DNA of 64,000 nt from NCBI GenBank assembly GCA_026210745.1, contig CP110631.1, positions 682,001-746,000 on the forward strand, in the 5' to 3' direction. This document shows, in pieces, positions 33,862 through 45,877 of this stretch (positions are counted from its first letter, which is position 1; every line of letters starts with the position of its first letter). The notes beneath the pieces were generated by a model. The model was given only the letters and a program-made list of their open reading frames with translations, did not search any database and was not told where the DNA came from. The stretch is from Exobasidium rhododendri. Taxonomy: Eukaryota > Basidiomycota > Exobasidiomycetes > Exobasidiales > Exobasidiaceae. Position numbers and translations under genes: made by a program.

Positions 33862-35652
33862 GTTGAACTGAAACGAGTCAAAAGGAGAACCAGAGAAAGG
33901 TAGGCTGCTCGCAGAGTAACGCAACACCTCTGATTTAAGATACGAGAAGAAAGCGGTGGACGTTCAATGCATCGTGTCCAACAAGAACGATCTCTTCTTT
34001 CTGTTGAAGAACTTTGACAACAGGGGATGGACAGGTGCGCGCCACGTGACATTTCTATGCCCACGCCCACCTGCCGTACCACCTCGACCCTGTACCAGCA
34101 TTCCAGCGCTGAAGAGATGCACAGACTCTACACGGTACCTTTGCAGCACAACCGAGAGTCTACATCCTCGTCTCGACCGTCGTAAAGTTTGCTAACACTG
34201 ACTTTATCGATCTTGTTCCTTAAGACATTCACTTGAATGCGTAGGCAGATCCGTGACTAAAGGCGGTGTGTAGGTCGAGAAGTGTTAGTATGCAAACCTT
34301 TTGTTCCTGCTTTTCGATCGCATCTGATGAAAGAAAGTACTCTTGTGTCGTAAAACAGAGAAGAAGGGTGGTACCCTGTCTCACGATGAAGCAGATTAAG
34401 TCCTGCTCTGGCGCCCTTCTAACCTAAAATTGATCTCGGAAGATGTATCCACCTGCACCGCATGAGCATCTGCAGTATCTGAAGAATTTTATGTCTGTAG
34501 ATTTCGGCTTCCAGATAAGGTTCTGCCCTTTCGCTTGATTAGCTCTTTGATAACAACGAGCTTAAGCAGTGCGGGAGCAGTGAAAGAAACAAGGCTATCT
34601 GCGGTTTTGGGGGGAAAGAAGCAGGGGAGATCCGTAGACAATAATCAAACATCTACCCGTCATCAAGAAGTGTGATGCTATGGAAGCGCCAAGGAAGTGG
34701 GTCTTTCCTCTCCCATGCCCAGACTTGCGGTAGATGAGACGAAAGATATAAAGTTTCTGATGGCTCCAGTATACAGTCGCCTAGTATACAGCACGAACAC
34801 GGCTGTCGTTAACAAAAATAAAATTGGTTCCCAGTACAGCGGGCCCTAGCATCGGCGATCAAAATCCCCCTCTCCGGTAAAGAGGTAGCAAGAGTAGTCT
34901 GTGCTGAGTCGCGGGAGTGTATTACTATCTTCAGACTGGAAGGGACTATACCAGACTGCAATAGAAAGAATCGTTGAGCTGTGATCCCGCTGCTAGTCCC
35001 GCACTTGAGATGGAGAGATGATGCAAAATAGCATGTGCGTAGCGGGAGAACTGAGTGGCCCATAGCAGAAGAGCAAGCGAAGGAGAGGAAAGATATTGTC
35101 TCCCCCGTGGGAACACCGAGCTTGATGCTCATATACAGTAAAAAGCATAATCCTGTGACGGAAGTGAGGTGACGTAACAAGTAAACCTTGCACCATCAGA
35201 ATGAACAACAAAATAAAAGCACAGGGGAAGAGGGAAGGTAGCCTCTAAAAGTCATGACCGAGAGCAAGAGCGATGATCGTGGGCGCGGCACGGAAGCACG
35301 TTGATCCACGGCAGAACGGACCTTACTCCTCCCAGCCGACGTACAGACAAAGTCTTCAAGGCAGGGAACCGACAATGGCGTAAGCGGTCGGGTGCGGCTG
35401 TAGTACTCTCTAATGTTCTCGTTCTTACTCTGAGCGGGTGCGTCGATGTCCGCTTGACAAGTTGAGCAGAAAAGCAGTCGACTTTGTCCTCAAGAAAGAG
35501 TCTGCTTCTCTTGGAGGGGCCGGCTGCTGGTAGGAGAAGGAGAATGACTCAAAAGGGCAGATAAGTCTCGCCGTGTTGCCATGGTGCCTCTCCGTCTCGC
35601 CTCCTCCTCTCCAGCCCGAATCCTCTTCTACGATCAAGTGTAATGGTCACAG
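33862..35652. other. Long intergenic region without a confident gene
   Basis: 1.79 kb between divergent RNA14 and P450 genes. It contains a TATATAA-like ATATAAAG at about 34745-34753, followed by two copies of AGTATACAG (about 34770 and 34784). One antisense frame of 123 codons (35180-34809) has no recognisable domain. No tRNA or snRNA was identified. It could hold promoters only, or an unrecognised non-coding gene. Confidence 0.4.
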
Positions 35653-37465
35653 ATGTTCGGCTTATTTGAGGTCATCCCCCTAGGGCATTTGCCCAAACAT
35701 TCCGTCGTGGCGAGCTCTCGTCAGCGACTCTTCTCCTCTGCGACTTCGTCTCCCTTCACGTTTGGCCACCACATGAACTTCTCGAATGACAACCACTCCA
35801 GACAATTCTCAAGGACTAGTAGCGTTCATCCTTTCATGGCAACGGGGCTCATTTCCCTCGCTATGCTCATTCTCCTCTGTACACTGCTCTCAAACGACTC
35901 AAATCAGGTATTGAAATGGCGGAAGAAACGACTAACGGCAAGCAGATTGAGCGACTCGAATGTGAGCATTGCGCTTACTTGTTTAAGGAAACAGTCCGTA
36001 TCAACGTGGACCTGCAAGGGAGCTTACCTTGTTTTCTTCTCTCCCTATCTCCTTCTCTCAATAGAGTAGATCACCTACCCCTCCCATCGTATACATCCCC
36101 AGGGAGATCCAATTCTCAGAAGCCGGTCACGATGCATACAATGAAGCATTAGACAGGTACGGTGATGTCGTCATCATCCCACGCCATGGTCGAATGGAGT
36201 ACGTTGTAGATCACATCCACGTCAAAGACGTCTTGACAGACGCTACCAATTATTCCTTCGAAAAGGCAGTAACAAAGATGCTTCACATGGAATTCATGCT
36301 TTGGTTTAAAGGTGGTACTTTTGTTCAGGAAATGGACTCTCTCGTGCAAGATGGTGTCACGCCTCGTCTCCGTTCGGTCGTCGAGAGGATCTTACCGATC
36401 TTTGCCAAAGAGTCGGACACGCTGTGGATCAAAACAGCTGACGGCAAGGTGATGGAGATTGCAGACATGTACGAGTGGGTCCATTATGCTATCGCTCAAG
36501 CTATGGTCGTTCTCATCCTTGGTGAGCCGTATCGAAACGCGAACATGACGAGAAACTTTATGGAGATCGTCGTAGCGATAGCTCATCTTTCCGGTATCTA
36601 TGAGAATACCCAAGGATGGAGGTATTTTCCCAGCCTATGGTCCTTCAAGACAACTATGGTGGCTATTTTTGGAACGATCATCCCGCGCTTCTTCTTTGGC
36701 ATCCTGCCACAGCTTTGGAGGAACAGAGACATGCATCTCAATCAAGGAGCCGACACGGCAGACTCTACCGAGTATGCTCCCTTCCTCGACTTACTGACAG
36801 TCAAGTACCGAAACAGCAAGACTGGCCAGATCAGTCTTCTCAACTTTATATGGTGCGCAATCATCTGCCTAGGCGTCATCTTTGCCAGCATCCATCAGAC
36901 TGCCGTAGTAGCCGTCTGGTGCATCTTCAACCTGGCCAAACGTCAAGATGAATACTTGGGCGATATTCGGGCGGAGATGAAGCAACATCTTGAATCAGAT
37001 GCAGAAGGGAATACCGATCTCTCCATGGAATCACTTCGGAACTTGACCAAACTAGACTCATTCATACGTGAAGTCATGAGAATAAAGGGCGATACGTTCG
37101 CTCCTGTTCGGTATACTACAAAGGATGTCCAAGTCGGCCAATACATCATCCCTCAGGATTCCCTTTGTGCCCCCTATGTCAAGCGAGCACACGAGCGAGC
37201 AGGTAGATCCTTCCGCGGATTTCAGTGGCACGAAAAGGAAAGACCCGCCGTACAAGGAAACGTCGACTTTATTAGCTTCGGACTAGGTCGTTGGGCATGT
37301 CCGGGGAGACACTTGGCCATCTCGGAGATCAAAATCATCATGATCACCTTGTTCGAAAGATTTGATGTTCGACTGGCGAACGGGGACTTCTCCACTTCTG
37401 ATCCTATGAACGCCACCAGTGTAGCGCCAGAGGCAGTCGTCCTTGTGTCGCGGAGACAGACTTGA
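35653..37465 (+). CDS. Cytochrome P450 monooxygenase
   Basis: Exons 35653-35961 and 36065-37465 give 569 residues. A membrane anchor (MATGLISLAMLILLCTLL) follows an N-terminal extension, and a Pro-rich hinge (SRSPTPPIVYIPREI) is formed across the splice. The ExxR helix is FIREVMR (Glu439) and the heme loop is FGLGRWACPGRHLA with ligand Cys515. The I-helix reads FASIHQTAVVAVW, closer to the AxIHTT pattern of fungal ent-kaurene-oxidase-like P450s than to the standard AGxDT. It acts at the ER with cytochrome P450 reductase. The substrate is unknown and no biosynthetic cluster surrounds it. A downstream ATG at 35773 could be the real start. Confidence 0.9.
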
Positions 37466-37642
37466 GTGGGCATACTAAATGCTTGCATTGATCTCCCTCT
37501 TCTTTATTGTTGTAAGATGTGCTGCCCTGTTGTTTACTGTTCACTTTTCGTCTCGAGTTTGCGGAATGACGTGCCTGATAAGGTTGATGATGATGTTCTA
37601 TGTATATAATACTAATGAAAGGGAAAATATACCTCCTAAGCT

Positions 37643-39188
37643 TCACCTCGCAACTTTCATGGCCGCCGCCGCCCTTCGACTGGCTTTCTCTTGCTCTTTC
37701 CGACGAAGTGCTTCTTCTTCTCTCTTATCCTCCATCCTGGCGATTCGAGCGCTCCTCTCCTCTTCTCTTCGAACGCTCTCCATGTCTGCTTCCATGTCGT
37801 CGTCACTTTCGATGTCTCGAGCGATGTACTCTTTTCTATCTCGTCTATTGAACATCTTCCAGATCTCGTCTCGCACGCTGGAGTGGTTGTGACCTAGCTC
37901 CTCTTCCTCTTCGCTATCATCGCTTTCGTAGTCTTCTTTGTCCTCGCTATCATCGTTCTCATCTTCGTCACTCTCCTCGTACCTGGTGGATGATGTAGAC
38001 TTCTCTTGCCGTCGCTTTCTCTCCGCTTCCTCACGCAAGAATCTTTCCCTCGGTGTGTCCTTCTTTGATTGAGCATTGATCTCCATCTTCTTGTCGAACG
38101 ACCCACTCTGCTTTGCTTCTGATCGTGAAGCTACTTTGTCAGTTGTTGAAGAAGAGGGCTTCGCTCGAATAGGAGCACCAGGAAGAAAGTCTGCGGGATT
38201 GAGACCGAACGAGGTCCTAGCATTGACTCTTACCGGTGAATGACTACTTCGTTTACCTCTGGTGTACTTCTCTCGCTCATGGTCTGCTTCTTCCTCACTC
38301 CTTGATGAGTTCCCCTTCACATAAGACCTTGCTCCACTTTCCTCTCCCTTCCTCTTCTCTTCCATTGCTCTTTTCCTTCTACGTTCCCACTCGCTTCTTT
38401 CAGCCTCTCCCACCCGAGTTCTTTGATCGTCTAGGCTGAATTTCGCCTTCCCAGGTGCCTTTGAGTCGCCCTCTAATGCATCGACGCTGCGAACGCCACT
38501 CTCCTTCTTCCCCAGTACGATCAGATCCCCTACAGACGCTACATTCGTCTTGTGATGCTGAGAAGATGAAGATGTGGGCGCCCTCCGTTTGGTGGAATTT
38601 GACAGACCGAGCATGACCGCTTCTTTCTTTTTCCTCTTTTCCTCTCTTGTCAGCGTACTATACTCTCTCATGTGAGGTGGCGGTGACACCGAATCTTCAC
38701 GACCTTTCCTCTTTCCGTTCGAAGGCCTTTTTACTTTGGCACTTCCTCCAGCTCGAACGATGGCTTTCATTTTGGCCTTGTGAAATTTAGACATGTCCAG
38801 CATGTCGATTTCCTTTTCATTCTCCAGCCTTTTCTTCGCCCTTGCAGCACTTGCTTTTGCTCTCTCTATTTCTTGCAGCTTGCTCTTCTCTGCCTCTTCC
38901 TTCCTCTTCATCTCTCTAGCTATCAACGTCTGTCTCTCCTTTTGAAGGTCTAGCTTTGCTTTGTTCTCCAAGGCAAGCCTCCTTGCCTGGTCTGCAGCCT
39001 CTCGAGTAGCTCTTTCACTTGCCAGCTTCTCTTGAGAGGCTTTCGATCTTGCTGCTGCTAGCGCTTGAAGGTCCTGGAACTACAAGGGGTTATTTTTCCG
39101 TACAGGAAGGAGAGAATGTGAGCGGCGGCGGCATCATTCTAAGAGGGTGATGAGACGTCTCTTCCACGATTGCACTCACGCCTGCCAT
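37643..39188 (-). CDS. SPT2-like chromatin protein
   Basis: Exon 1 (39188-39180) encodes only MAG; exon 2 (39079-37643) completes 481 residues. The C-terminal SPT2 domain is diagnostic: SSVRDEIWKMFNRRDRKEYIARDIESDDDMEAD, then EERSARIARMEDKREEEALR. The rest is charged and disordered with helical N-terminal Lys/Arg/Glu repeats. SPT2 is a histone H3-H4 chaperone acting during transcription. The acidic run ESDEDENDDSEDKEDYESDD precedes the domain, as in other members. It is convergent with the P450 gene. Confidence 0.9.
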
Positions 39189-39544
39189 TGTTGCCAGCAC
39201 GGAAGGATGGCCCGAATCGCGATGTTGAGTGCCGAAGCAGACGAGCGGCAACGTCTCGCTCGCTCAAAAGGAGCTCGGCAGGAGAGGGAGCAGATCGAGC
39301 AGGACAGGATTATTACTCCGAATGACAGGAAAGAAACACAAGCACACAAACGCAACCTTGCATATCAGAACACGTCACCGAGGTCGGATCAGCGCTTGGC
39401 GTGGAGGTCGTCGAGCCTTTTCTATTTTGTTCATTGCTTCGAGGTACACACACATTGAGAGACAGTATGTAGAAGAAGGAGGAGAGGAGGAGAAGGAGGA
39501 GGAGGGAAAAAGGAGAGAGAACGGAATCCGCGGGAAGAGAAGGA
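39189..39544. other. Intergenic between SPT2 and trehalase
   Basis: A 356-bp spacer between two minus-strand genes, with purine runs (39470-39520). It holds the SPT2 promoter and the trehalase 3' flank. Open frames here are compositional artefacts. Confidence 0.4.
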
Positions 39545-42252
39545 CTACAAGGCGCCAAAAAGCGTCTCTGGGTCTTGGCAGACACTCAAGGCTCTTCGCA
39601 AATGCAGAGGGAGGAAGGTGAGGCCGACTTGGAAAGAGCTGTTGGTCCAGCCGAATCCCTCCTTGACGACGTATTTGAAGTCCACGCCTTGGTTTCCATA
39701 CTCTGCATCGACCAGGTGAGAAAGTTTCACAGCATCAAATTTCTCCGGTACACAGCCGTTGAAGTCGACGACGGCTACGGTGATCATGTAGCACCATCGA
39801 TAGGCCAGGCGGCGAGCTTCTTCGATATAGCCGTACCTCTCCAAACCCACCCAAGCCAACATTTGATGAGGTGGCCAAGCAAAGGGATAGTCCCATTGAC
39901 GATTGGGTCGATCGAGACTGACTTTCCCTCTCGAGTCTTCCGTGCCGGGCACCAATCCCCCAATGACTTCAAACTTCTTCAGACTATTGTGCACCATTCG
40001 AGCGGCTTGGTGTTCCGAGGCAAGACCTGACCAGAGTGCCCAGAAGGAAGTCACGGTCTCGTACACACTCTGCTCTTCCATGACCGTATCGTAGTCGTAG
40101 TACAGGGAATGGCCTTCGTTCCAGCAATACTTGTCCACCTGCCTTTTACGGTAAGCTGCTCGTGCAAACCATTCCTTGGACGATTGAGGCGTCTTCAAGG
40201 AGTTGGAGGGCACGCTCGGCTCTAAGTCCTTGAGCGTGTCAGGCAAAGGTGCAGCCATGGTAAAGTCGTCTAGAAGCTCGAGGTGATCGTCGAATAGTTC
40301 CTTGATCGCGGTTCCGATATCCACTTCGTACTTGTACAGTAGCGCATTCAAGTCGATGGTGGCCAGATTGGCGCACCTCTTCTCAAATCGATACGTGGTA
40401 TCGTGACCACTTTCTCGAACAGCCCGATCGTGCATAAAGTACTCATCCAAGTCGGCGTCTTGCACCTCACCGTAATTGTACTTGCGAGTGAATTCATTCA
40501 CACTGCAACCATACTTCTCGGCATACGGTCGAAGGACATGTGTGAAGTGACTTGCTTCCGTTTCTGGCGGCACTCCTCTACCCTCTGGTCGATAGCGACT
40601 CAAGCCTGTTTTTCGGTCCAGTCGAGGTTCAGCCACCCAGACAGTATGGTACTCCTTGATAGCCGCTCGAATGACTCCTCGAAGCCACTCCTTATTCTCT
40701 TCTTCTTTGTCCTCGTCCAGCCGAGAGTAGACCTGTAGAGCCATGTCAGTCAAAAAGGGAGGTTGAGATCGCATGAGGTAGTAGGATCGGTTCCCGTTCA
40801 GTACTTTGTTGTAATGCTTGATATTGAAGACAAAGTGTTCACAGATTCCCTTGGCCATCTCGACCCAGCCGTCTACTACGAGACCCAGAGAGATAAAGTA
40901 GCTGTCCCAGTTGTATAATTCGTTGAATCTAGCCCCAGGCACAATGAAAGGGATGCCCTTGAGTACTTCCACTCCCTTGTCGTCCTTTTCTTTCCTCATC
41001 GCCAGTGCCAGTAAGCCGGGCTTTTCATTCAGATCCCGGCAGTAGTCTGCTGTCAACACCGGTGGCAGGGATTCGACGGAGAGATTCATGTTCGGTCTTT
41101 CGCTGGCCACCTTTTGATAGTAGGCGAGCATCTCCTTTTCCGCTGCTGGAACATAAATGCGTGGATTCTTTGACTTGGATCTGTTCTTCGGATCTGCCAG
41201 GATAGCCTCCAGACCATCGGCATCGATTCTTCGCGTCAAATTATGCCAGAAGGTCTGCGATATCATCCTCGAGAGTCGATCGACCGGATTTTCGGACAAG
41301 CGTGACTCATCCAATACGATACGCTTACGACCATGCTCTCGTGCAATAGCCAGTTCTTGAAGCAGATTCGACAGCATGTAAGTACCTCGAATATCTACAC
41401 CTTTGTATCCATTACTAGTTGCTGTGCCTAGGCTTAGCACTTTGGGCCCGCTGTCAGTGATGCTGATTTGGAAGTTCCCGTCGGTGTCCTCCTGCTCTAG
41501 CACAAGACGCATTGTCTCTTCTACGTCAACGATGAAGCGCCTTGGAGCCTCTTGCACGGCGTCTGATGCACAGGACAAGATAAGACGTGTCAGCCTATGG
41601 GGGTGTTTTTCATCAGCCTGATTGCTTCAGCATACTCACCGTGGCTCAGTCGCCTTTGACGTATGATTCTGTCGTCGTTCATGATGACTGGTCGTCTTTT
41701 CTGTTGCGCCATACTGTACGTTCTCACCAAGCCTCGACTGCGTCCTGTTCCCTTTGCATTGGAAGTATCGGAGCTTTCACTTCGAACGGCATTGGCACTC
41801 ACGCCTTCAGCGCTTGGCTCCTTCGAGTAGAGCTTGTCTGCATCTTGCATACCATCGATACTGATGCGCCTCTGGCTACCGCCTGCTGGACGGAGTGTGG
41901 GTCGAAAGGGAAGACCTTCCGGAACCTTTGCACTGGCAGGTGCACCACTAGCTTTCTCGAATACTCCAGTTCCAGCTCCTTGGGCAGATCCTAATTTGGT
42001 CGTCTCTGGATCAGGTGCACCACTTCGAAAGGGTACAGGCTCGATCTCCTCATCATCATTCTCTTCGATAGTGTCCGAATTATTGGACCCGATTGACGCA
42101 TTCCGAAATCGCGAGATAAGAGAAGAGGAGCTTGGGAGTGATCCCACCGTAGGGGAACTGCCAAAGTCTCGCTCATCTTGGTTGCGAGTGAAAGGATTTG
42201 AGGGACGACGTGCCGATATCGATTTGGGAGATGCGGAGTTGTTCCCACTCAT
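39545..42252 (-). CDS. NTH1: Neutral trehalase
   Basis: Exons 42252-41640 and 41562-39545 give 876 residues. GH37 signatures are [15 protein letters not shown] and [14 protein letters not shown]. The regulatory N-terminus carries basophilic phosphorylation sites (QRRIS, RQRRLS) typical of PKA/14-3-3 control. A calcium-binding loop [12 protein letters not shown] at residues 230-241 matches the neutral-trehalase class. It hydrolyses cytosolic trehalose to glucose on recovery from stress or at germination. The splice joins RQRRLSH to DAVQEAP, so the phosphosite and calcium loop lie on either side of the intron. It diverges from the SGT1/ecdysoneless gene across 264 bp. Confidence 0.97.
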
Positions 42253-42516
42253 GGTTGCCGATGATGGTAATTCTTGATAGGGATAAGGGACGGCTTATCG
42301 TCTGGGATCTGCATCCGTGCTGCGTTCCTTCCCTTGGCACCAGCACCACCAACACTTTACAACAAATGGCACAACGAGAAGCGCGTGGCACTCAGAAGGG
42401 ACTTTAAGCTTTTCGACCGTGCATGATTAAATTATTTCGAAGCTGTAGAGAGAGCACAATCTTCTCATTCTTGTCACCTCCGCCACTTCCACTACGTTGG
42501 GAGGGTAAGGACGATC

Positions 42517-45480
42517 ATGAGCAAGGAAGAGACGCCGGTCTTTCAAAGCAGCATCTACCCTCCTTCTTCACTGAAGCCATCGTCCCTCCTTGCTCTCTCG
42601 GTTCTCCTGCAATCTTTCATCGATGAGCAATGCAGAGAGCATTTGCAAGGTTACATCTGGCAACGGGAAGCGCCCAAGGTAATCGTCGACAATACCTTGA
42701 AAAGGGATGACTTACCACGACTGCTCGTATCGATGAGGCATGGTGGTAGTGTTGAGGATGAATGGTTAGCTGTACACTTACTTCTGCTTGCTAGTGCGAA
42801 TCCTCGCTTTACCGAGGGAGCATTGCTGAAGGTCTTGGAAGATCGTCAAGAGGAAATCGCAAATGACACAGGCCTCATCATTGATGTGAGGGACGAGGAC
42901 GGCCAATTCCTCCTCATCGAAGCAGCCGACTTTCTCCCTCAGTGGGTGCAACCAGACAATGCCGATGGCAGACTGTGGATGTACCAAGGGCAATTTCACC
43001 TCATCCAACCCGAAATTCACAAGGGAAACTTGGCCAAGCCTTCCAACGACGATGCCTTTGACCATTCCGATGTCAAATCGCTCGATCCTAGTACGGCAGT
43101 GCGATTGATTTATAGCTCGCATAATACTGTTGCGCCACAGTCCTTCACAGATGCGATCATGAAGCAACGATTACCTTCTTATCCCGAACTATCCTGGGCG
43201 AACTACAATCAACACACTACCTTGGTTTATCTTCCTTCAAAGGCAGCTCACGCTCTTTTGACTTATCCGCAGCTCATCTCTAGTGCTGCAGAAGCTTTCG
43301 ATGGGAGGGAAGGTCCCATCGACGCTCGATGTCTTAGGGATATGAAGGTATTCGGACCGTCTTCTAGCGCCGCATCTTCCGGCGATGTGAAAGAAAAGCA
43401 AGCCACCATCTTGGTCAAGGTGAAATTACCTCGAAGACTATATGCCACCCTACTTTCTCAGCGATATCTTCCCCCTGTCGCATTTGGCGAGGACTGGAGA
43501 AGAGCAGTCTCGACTTACTGGCAGGCTTTAGAGCTGGCGAGCAGAGGGGAGGCTAGCGTAGGGGGCAAGGACGAGAAGGAGAGAAGTGATGGTAGACGTC
43601 GCGACCTTGGATGCAAGATCACTTGCGGCTTGGAATTGGCCTATGCCAATGTCAAAGAAAGGCTTCGAAGCAAGCAGACAGATCTTTTCGGTACTGACAG
43701 CGAGGACAGCCAAAGATCGCTACCCTTTTATGAATCTTTCATTGCCTCTCTCAACAACATTGGCTTCTTTGGGGAGAACATTAGTCACAGCAAAGAGTGG
43801 AGTGTAAAAGAGAAGGAAGCTCTAGCTCTGTGGCGACAGTCGCATTCGACTCCTTCCAAGATGAATGATGAGCATATCTCTAACGACTTGCAATATTTGG
43901 TGAACGTGATGGCCGAAGAGCAGAAGAGCATCTCAACCAGCCTGCACTTTGATGCAACGCTGCCTGATCATGTCTTGTCCTTGGAGGAGGACCCAGATGG
44001 CTTTCTGTATGACGTTCCAGAGCAATCGAATGCAAAGGGAGAAGCAAGTGGTCAGGAAGGCGACTCATTGGATGAAGGGGAGACAGAGGAAGAGAGAGCG
44101 GCAATGAGCCAGGTCAATGCTTTCGCAAGTAAATTGCAAGGTTTTGTGGATGGGAAAGGTGACGAAAGTGGTGCTCTTTTCGAAGACGAGGCTATGGAAA
44201 GCGACGAAGAAAGTGAAGAAGGGCACGACGCTACAACAAAGAAGCGTGTAGAAGATTTGTGTCAGGCTGAACGAGACGAAGCGATGAAAGACATTGTTCC
44301 ACAACTTCCAGCAGAGGAATGGGGTGCTAAGTCTAGACTTCCTTCCAAAGGGCTTTCTGCAAAGATGGCGCAGGTCGAAAATGAGTCTGCACTCGGGAAG
44401 AAGGAGAAAGTGACAGCAAGCGGCTCCAGCGGTGTCGCGACCGGCTTTTCTCGACGAGTGCGATACGATGGAGCATCTGATTCAGAGGAGTCCGTCGACG
44501 ACGAAATTTTACGAGCTGGAGACACTGAAGAAGATCGCACAAATCGAGCAAAATGGCTGGGTATGGAAAAGGAGCTTGAAGAAGATGAAGCGAAAAGGAG
44601 GAAGGAAAAGGAGGATGGCGATCAGGTCGCAGCAGATGGCGAATACATGGATGCAGAAGAAGACGGAGAAGTAAAGCTAGGTGACAGTGACTTGCTCAAC
44701 TTTATCGAATTTACACGCAAAGAATTGGGGCTTTCCACTGAGCAGTACGAGAATATTCTCCAACAAAGGAGAGAAAGAGGTGCATACGTTCCTGTCTTGA
44801 AGAGCAAGGGGGAAGCAAAGAATGATGGTAGCACGTTCCTGGGTCAGCAGGCTCGAAAAGTAGACTTTGAAGTCCCACCAAGCGAGCAGCAACCTGGTAT
44901 CATGGAGGATGTTCAGCACAAAAGTGGACGAAAGGTTCAGGCTGAAAAGCGAGAGGAGAAAGAAAAGTCATTGCGGAACCAGAGGACCACAAAGGAGGAA
45001 AAGAAAGAGGCGAGAGAAAGAGCGCAGAGGGTCGTGGAAGAAGTAGAAGCCGGCGCAGGCAATCGAACAATGAAGCAAGAAGATGTCACTGACGATCCAT
45101 TTGAGAAGCTGATGAGGGCAATGGACGAAGAGTTGCTCAAGCACAAAGGGTTGGGTGCTACAGGTCAAGGCCAAGAAGCACAAGTAGGAAACAGCACTCC
45201 AAGCGAAGAAGAAGAAAGTGAAAGCGACGAAAACATGACGGACGAGATGTCGGCAGAAGACGCTGAACTGCTCGAAAAGATGCTACACAGTGAGCCGCCT
45301 TCCTCTCTTCGAGCTTTGCTGGAGAAGCGTAACAAGCAGGGAGACTCCAACACTCTGTCAGCGGTAGAAGAAGAAGTGATGCATAGTATGTTAGCTAGTT
45401 ATCAAGCTCAAATGGGCGGTGCTGGTCCCGTTGGTACGTTGGCCGGTCGACTTGGTGTTGGTCTTCTCCCCTCTGAATGA
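42517..45480 (+). CDS. SGT1 / ecdysoneless (ECD) family protein
   Basis: Single exon of 987 residues, the longest uninterrupted frame in the window. The N-terminal half has the ECD blocks: GYIWQREAPKV, DEWLAVHLLL, RDEDGQFLLIEAADFLPQWV, NADGRLWMYQGQFHLIQ and LPRRLYATLLSQRYLPPV. The C-terminal half is acidic with coiled-coil and low-complexity segments. Animal Ecd works in U5 snRNP maturation and cell-cycle control; fungal members were named for suppression of a gcr2 defect and are linked to transcription. This is not the HSP90 co-chaperone also called Sgt1. Confidence 0.88.
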   Translation: MSKEETPVFQSSIYPPSSLKPSSLLALSVLLQSFIDEQCREHLQGYIWQREAPKVIVDNTLKRDDLPRLLVSMRHGGSVEDEWLAVHLLLLASANPRFTEGALLKVLEDRQEEIANDTGLIIDVRDEDGQFLLIEAADFLPQWVQPDNADGRLWMYQGQFHLIQPEIHKGNLAKPSNDDAFDHSDVKSLDPSTAVRLIYSSHNTVAPQSFTDAIMKQRLPSYPELSWANYNQHTTLVYLPSKAAHALLTYPQLISSAAEAFDGREGPIDARCLRDMKVFGPSSSAASSGDVKEKQATILVKVKLPRRLYATLLSQRYLPPVAFGEDWRRAVSTYWQALELASRGEASVGGKDEKERSDGRRRDLGCKITCGLELAYANVKERLRSKQTDLFGTDSEDSQRSLPFYESFIASLNNIGFFGENISHSKEWSVKEKEALALWRQSHSTPSKMNDEHISNDLQYLVNVMAEEQKSISTSLHFDATLPDHVLSLEEDPDGFLYDVPEQSNAKGEASGQEGDSLDEGETEEERAAMSQVNAFASKLQGFVDGKGDESGALFEDEAMESDEESEEGHDATTKKRVEDLCQAERDEAMKDIVPQLPAEEWGAKSRLPSKGLSAKMAQVENESALGKKEKVTASGSSGVATGFSRRVRYDGASDSEESVDDEILRAGDTEEDRTNRAKWLGMEKELEEDEAKRRKEKEDGDQVAADGEYMDAEEDGEVKLGDSDLLNFIEFTRKELGLSTEQYENILQQRRERGAYVPVLKSKGEAKNDGSTFLGQQARKVDFEVPPSEQQPGIMEDVQHKSGRKVQAEKREEKEKSLRNQRTTKEEKKEARERAQRVVEEVEAGAGNRTMKQEDVTDDPFEKLMRAMDEELLKHKGLGATGQGQEAQVGNSTPSEEEESESDENMTDEMSAEDAELLEKMLHSEPPSSLRALLEKRNKQGDSNTLSAVEEEVMHSMLASYQAQMGGAGPVGTLAGRLGVGLLPSE

Positions 45481-45877
45481 AGAACGATGATGTATACGAT
45501 AATTTGTATGATCAATGCCTGGAACTTGTATCATAGCAACGACTGCCATATTTATGTACCATCATCGTCGATGTGTCTGCTTCGTTAGAAGAGTAGCTGA
45601 AGATTTGATTATACAGTGAGGGAGTGACAATACAACCAGTGCATGGTGCGGCATGGAGGGAGAAAGGAGAGGGCGAGGGAGCGAGAGATAGTGCATACAA
45701 AGTCGTGGCAATGCAAGGAGGAAGGAGACGAGGATGGGGTAGAGGAGGAAGGTTGATCATCATGAGGATGGCGAAATTCTCAACCAACTGGATAGATGTC
45801 ATTCTATCCAAGGGTATACAGTGGTCGTGGGATCATGATAGGCGTGAAGAAGGTTGAATAGTATGCAGAAGCAACAC
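45481..45877. other. Convergent intergenic region
   Basis: A 397-bp spacer lies between the stop codons of the SGT1/ECD gene (+) and the Golgi membrane protein (-). Purine-rich sequence lies near 45650-45750. No gene was seen. Confidence 0.5.

Noticed and set aside
34809-35180. 123-codon antisense frame in the 1.8-kb gap.
   Set aside because: Low-complexity hydrophobic start and no domain; consistent with chance.
39147-39621. Plus-strand basic frames between SPT2 and trehalase.
   Set aside because: Arg/Glu-rich composition arises from a purine tract, and the frames run into the trehalase coding region.
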